8,131 bases of DNA, taken from positions 1 through 8,131 of the forward strand of contig JBDUDK010000008.1 of NCBI GenBank assembly GCA_040002995.1, in the 5' to 3' direction. The notes under the pieces were generated by a model. The model was not told the DNA's origin and did not search any database. It saw nothing but the letters and a program-made list of their open reading frames with translations. The first letter of the stretch is position 1. Each line of letters begins with the position of its first letter. Source of the stretch: JBDUDK01 sp040002995. Lineage in GTDB: Bacteria > Actinomycetota > Acidimicrobiia > Acidimicrobiales > Ilumatobacteraceae. Shown in pieces: positions 6,901 to 8,131 of this stretch. The translations under genes were made by a program, and so were the position numbers.

Positions 6901-7727
6901 CGAACCAGGCCGTCGAGCACGGTCGCCGCTATGTCGGGCCCGCACTCCGCCACGAGCGCGTCGAGCCCACTGAACTGGACGAACGCGACCGTGGCGCGTC
7001 GGTGCTCGGAATGGACGCCGCGGCTGGTGAGCACGCGCCGCAGCCCAAGCGGGACGAAGGCATGCAGATCCTGATGCACGTCTCGAAACGTCACGACCTC
7101 GGTGCCATCGACGAGGGCTCTGCCTCGCAAGAGGCGGCCCGGGCCAACGGGCGGTCCGAGGCTGCTGCGCGGAAGCGCGGTTGCCGTCGCCGTCCCGACG
7201 ACGATGCGCCCGGTAGAAGCGGCCCCCTCGATCCGCACGATCTCCGTGGCGGCCGGTCCGCCGACGATCAGCTCGCGGTGGGAGCCGCCCACCAGAAAGA
7301 AATCGAAGGGACCGCTGTGCACACCGACTGTCATGCGCAGCGTCAGCCGCCCGGCCTCGCTGTCGATCGTTCCGATCTCGCGCAAGGCCCTTCGCATCTC
7401 GATCGCCGCCGCACACGCCCGGGTGGCGTGTCCGTCTCGCTGGAAGAACAGGAGCAGGGCATCGCCGCCGAACTTGAGCAAGGTGGCGCCAAATGCATAG
7501 GCCTCGGTGAGCAGTCGGTTGAAACACCCGCCGATGACGTTGGTGACGGTCTCCGCCCCGGCCTTGCCGAATCGGGCCAGGCGCTCCGACATCCGGGTGA
7601 AGCCGGATATGTCGACGAACACGATCGATCCCTCGATCCGGCGATGAAGCGTGTCGGGGTCGTCGTCCAACCACTCGCGCACGACGCGCGGGACGTAGGG
7701 AGCGAGTGAGGGAACAGGGCTTGTCAT
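3951..7727 (-). CDS. Soluble-adenylyl-cyclase-like protein: tandem class III cyclase domains, P-loop ATPase, TPR tail
   Basis: A 1258-residue soluble signalling protein predicted to make cAMP from ATP. Cyclase domain 1 (about 31-215) has VFVDISGFTRMSERL (36-50) with metal Asp39, and LLKFGGDALLLFF (83-95) with Lys85 and metal Asp89. Cyclase domain 2 (about 243-415) has Gln251 and no Asp at the first metal position, but keeps YTVMGDVVNLAARLM (356-370) with adenine-pocket Thr357 and transition-state Asn364 and Arg368. One composite catalytic site is therefore expected. An AAA_16-type ATPase follows: Walker A GEAGTGKSS (460-468), Walker B LLCFEDVHWID (582-592), and RSDGNPLFALELL (669-681). Residues about 810-1250 are helical TPR-like repeats. 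There is no DNA-binding domain at the end and no membrane segment. I chose ATG 7727 because AGGTG sits eight bases upstream; ATG 7733, ATG 7757 and TTG 7772 are alternatives. It is divergent from the VOC gene and heads the minus-strand cluster. The domain plan matches mammalian sAC and its bacterial relatives; activity is inferred. Confidence 0.92.
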   Translation of the reverse strand: MTSPVPSLAPYVPRVVREWLDDDPDTLHRRIEGSIVFVDISGFTRMSERLARFGKAGAETVTNVIGGCFNRLLTEAYAFGATLLKFGGDALLLFFQRDGHATRACAAAIEMRRALREIGTIDSEAGRLTLRMTVGVHSGPFDFFLVGGSHRELIVGGPAATEIVRIEGAASTGRIVVGTATATALPRSSLGPPVGPGRLLRGRALVDGTEVVTFRDVHQDLHAFVPLGLRRVLTSRGVHSEHRRATVAFVQFSGLDALVAECGPDIAATVLDGLVRRLQEAVDSRAVCFLSTDIAADGGKIILTTGVPDSDGQDEERMLLALGTFSSGDTDLPVQIGVNSGHVFAGEIGTIHRRAYTVMGDVVNLAARLMARAQPGEVLATRAVLSASRTLFDTAEMPPFFVKGKKRPVTAYRVGPPRGVRASIASADMPLIGRDAELAILLDAAQAMWAGSGRMVEISGEAGTGKSSLVDELVRRVAPAAVHRVQCRQYQAATAHFAVRELLRELLDLSGLTEVEAAERLSQTVATVAPALLPWLSLIAVPLGLPIEDSAEAALLEEQFRKRQLERAVLELLRVLLTRPTLLCFEDVHWIDDASGDVIRALAADVVNQPWLICVSRRGPATDVALDRESETVSIELRPLPVDTTARLIETATEAEPLPSHVVRALAERSDGNPLFALELLHALRDEGSLDSLPQSVEGLIAARIDRLAPEDRALLRHVSVLGGGFHERHLSSLFDDGAPADSLVRLRDFVSVEPTGRVKFRHALVRDVAYAGLPFGTRSRLHGRIADSLVLEAGEHVSDHAALLSLHFLHAHRYGDAWRYARLAGDAANEIYANLEAVTLYQRALQAARHLPDLTTSERAAVYELLGDVQDLAGLYGDARNTYRAAGRLVANNPVQLARLALKDAFASERQGHYIDAVRSTRRGLRLLDTAGAASDGPDAAKLRSQLTIWHAVLRADQGKPREAARWSQAGITLAEAASDDRALARAYLIYDYAQRSLGVARHAQPTERALEIYTRLGDVSGQATASNNLGVYAFHVGRWDEALELYRQSRAARMKTGDPVNAAMTDANIAEILTNQGHLEEAEGLLLDAETVSKAAGDAWGVAFTTRLRGLVAAHAGREQEAMAFFASAREGFLRMHAQADVNSTDVLVAESLVLFGRYVDALGVVENVVADPELQAHHLPALKQLRGVALAATGDVAGGVSELRRAIELARYQGADHQLALALDALARLVPSEVEARAEADEILRRLGVVEKSRD

Positions 7728-7735
7728 CGCCATCG

Positions 7736-7740
7736 CACCT
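7736..7740 (-). promoter_or_regulatory. Ribosome-binding site of the cyclase gene
   Basis: AGGTG on the minus strand lies eight bases from ATG 7727 but only two from ATG 7733, so it favours the start at 7727. It directly abuts the plus-strand GGGAG of the divergent VOC gene. Confidence 0.5.
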
Positions 7741-7745
7741 GGGAG
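7741..7745 (+). promoter_or_regulatory. Ribosome-binding site of the VOC gene
   Basis: GGGAG (extended GGGAGA) precedes ATG 7756 by about nine bases, good spacing for a Shine-Dalgarno site. It supports the VOC start and lies inside the short divergent region shared with the cyclase gene. Confidence 0.6.
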
Positions 7746-7755
7746 ACTTGCACCC

Positions 7756-8131
7756 ATGACTGTCCGCCTCAATCACACGATCGTGGGTGCCAGGGACAAG
7801 CAGGTAGCTGCGGCGTTTCTTTCGGAGATCCTGGGCCTCCCCAAGCCCACACCGTTCGGTCCGTTCCTGGGCGTGAACACCGGTAACGACATCACGCTCG
7901 ACTTCATGGATTGGGGCGACGACATCCCGACGCAGCACTATGCGTTCCTCGTCGACGAAAGCGAGTTCGACGAGATCTTCGGCCGCATCCGTGCGCGCGA
8001 ATTGCCCTATTGGGCCGACCCCCACCAGCACCAAAAGGGCGAGATCAATACCCACGACGGCGGGCGCGGTGTGTATTTCGAGGACCCGAGCGGGCACCTC
8101 CTAGAAATCATCACCCGCCCCTACGGCAGCG
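7756..8131 (+). CDS. VOC (glyoxalase/bleomycin-resistance fold) family protein, 3' end outside window
   Basis: The 125 residues seen run open to the window edge and probably cover nearly the whole protein, since single-module VOC proteins are about 120-140 residues. The N-terminus MTVRLNHTIVGARDK has the usual first-strand His (His7), a candidate metal ligand. AAAFLSEILGLP (18-29) is the βαβββ helix with the characteristic 'FL..iLGL'. QHYAFLV (60-66) brings a second His (His61), and GVYFEDPSGHLLEIITRP (about 105-122) is the classic closing motif with Glu117 as the third ligand. The family includes glyoxalase I, extradiol dioxygenases, fosfomycin-resistance proteins and many uncharacterised members; the metal triad suggests an enzyme, but the substrate is not readable. 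The start is ATG 7756 with GGGAG upstream. It is transcribed divergently from the cyclase gene, with 28 bases between start codons. Confidence 0.88.
   Translation, partial: MTVRLNHTIVGARDKQVAAAFLSEILGLPKPTPFGPFLGVNTGNDITLDFMDWGDDIPTQHYAFLVDESEFDEIFGRIRARELPYWADPHQHQKGEINTHDGGRGVYFEDPSGHLLEIITRPYGS

Noticed and set aside
6672..7709. Plus-strand open frame of 345 codons opposite the cyclase domains
   Set aside because: It is a mirror of the cyclase coding sequence, with no domain or ribosome-binding site.
6850..8097. Minus-strand open frame of 415 codons spanning the VOC gene and the cyclase N-terminus
   Set aside because: It is antisense to the VOC gene and out of frame with the cyclase; both real genes carry conserved motifs, while this frame has low-complexity Arg/Ala/Gly sequence.

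Overview
The window is high-GC, densely coding bacterial chromosome. GC-rich third positions, long antisense open frames, GTG starts, several weak or missing Shine-Dalgarno sites, and a family set of DUF899, DUF5990, a D-aminoacylase-like amidohydrolase and a giant cyclase-ATPase-TPR protein all point to an actinomycete-type organism (Actinomycetota, possibly an acidimicrobial or soil lineage). The lineage is inferred from gene content; there is no rRNA or marker gene to confirm it. I see no tRNA, rRNA, CRISPR array, insertion sequence or phage gene.

Layout from left to right: (1) 44-559, minus strand, a RimJ/RimL-type GNAT acetyltransferase with a perfect hairpin over its stop codon. (2) 569-823, plus strand, the C-terminal half of a PIN-domain (VapC-like) toxin whose N-terminal half is missing, read as a decayed remnant. 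(3) 865-2571, minus strand, a 568-residue metal-dependent amidohydrolase of the N-acyl-D-amino-acid deacylase group. (4) 2653-3357, minus strand, a DUF899 thioredoxin-like protein with a CPMC motif. (5) 3402-3854, minus strand, a DUF5990 protein. (6) 3951-7727, minus strand, a 1258-residue protein with two class III nucleotide cyclase domains, a P-loop ATPase and a long TPR-like helical tail. (7) 7756 to the window end, plus strand, a VOC (glyoxalase/dioxygenase fold) protein cut off by the window edge.

The four minus-strand genes from the cyclase down to the amidohydrolase are separated by 96, 44 and 81 bases, so they could be one transcription unit read right to left, although internal promoters cannot be excluded. 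The cyclase and the VOC gene are head to head with only 28 bases between their preferred start codons. Their ribosome-binding sites lie back to back, so any promoter of either gene must lie inside the other's coding sequence.

The main point of interest is the cyclase. Its domain order and active-site residue distribution match mammalian soluble adenylyl cyclase (sAC/ADCY10): the first cyclase domain keeps both metal-binding Asp residues and the second keeps the transition-state Asn/Arg and the adenine-selecting Thr, which predicts one composite active site for ATP. No DNA-binding domain is present, which separates it from the cyclase-ATPase-LuxR regulators of mycobacteria. The substrates of the neighbouring enzymes cannot be read from the sequence, and no functional link between the cyclase and its neighbours is proven.
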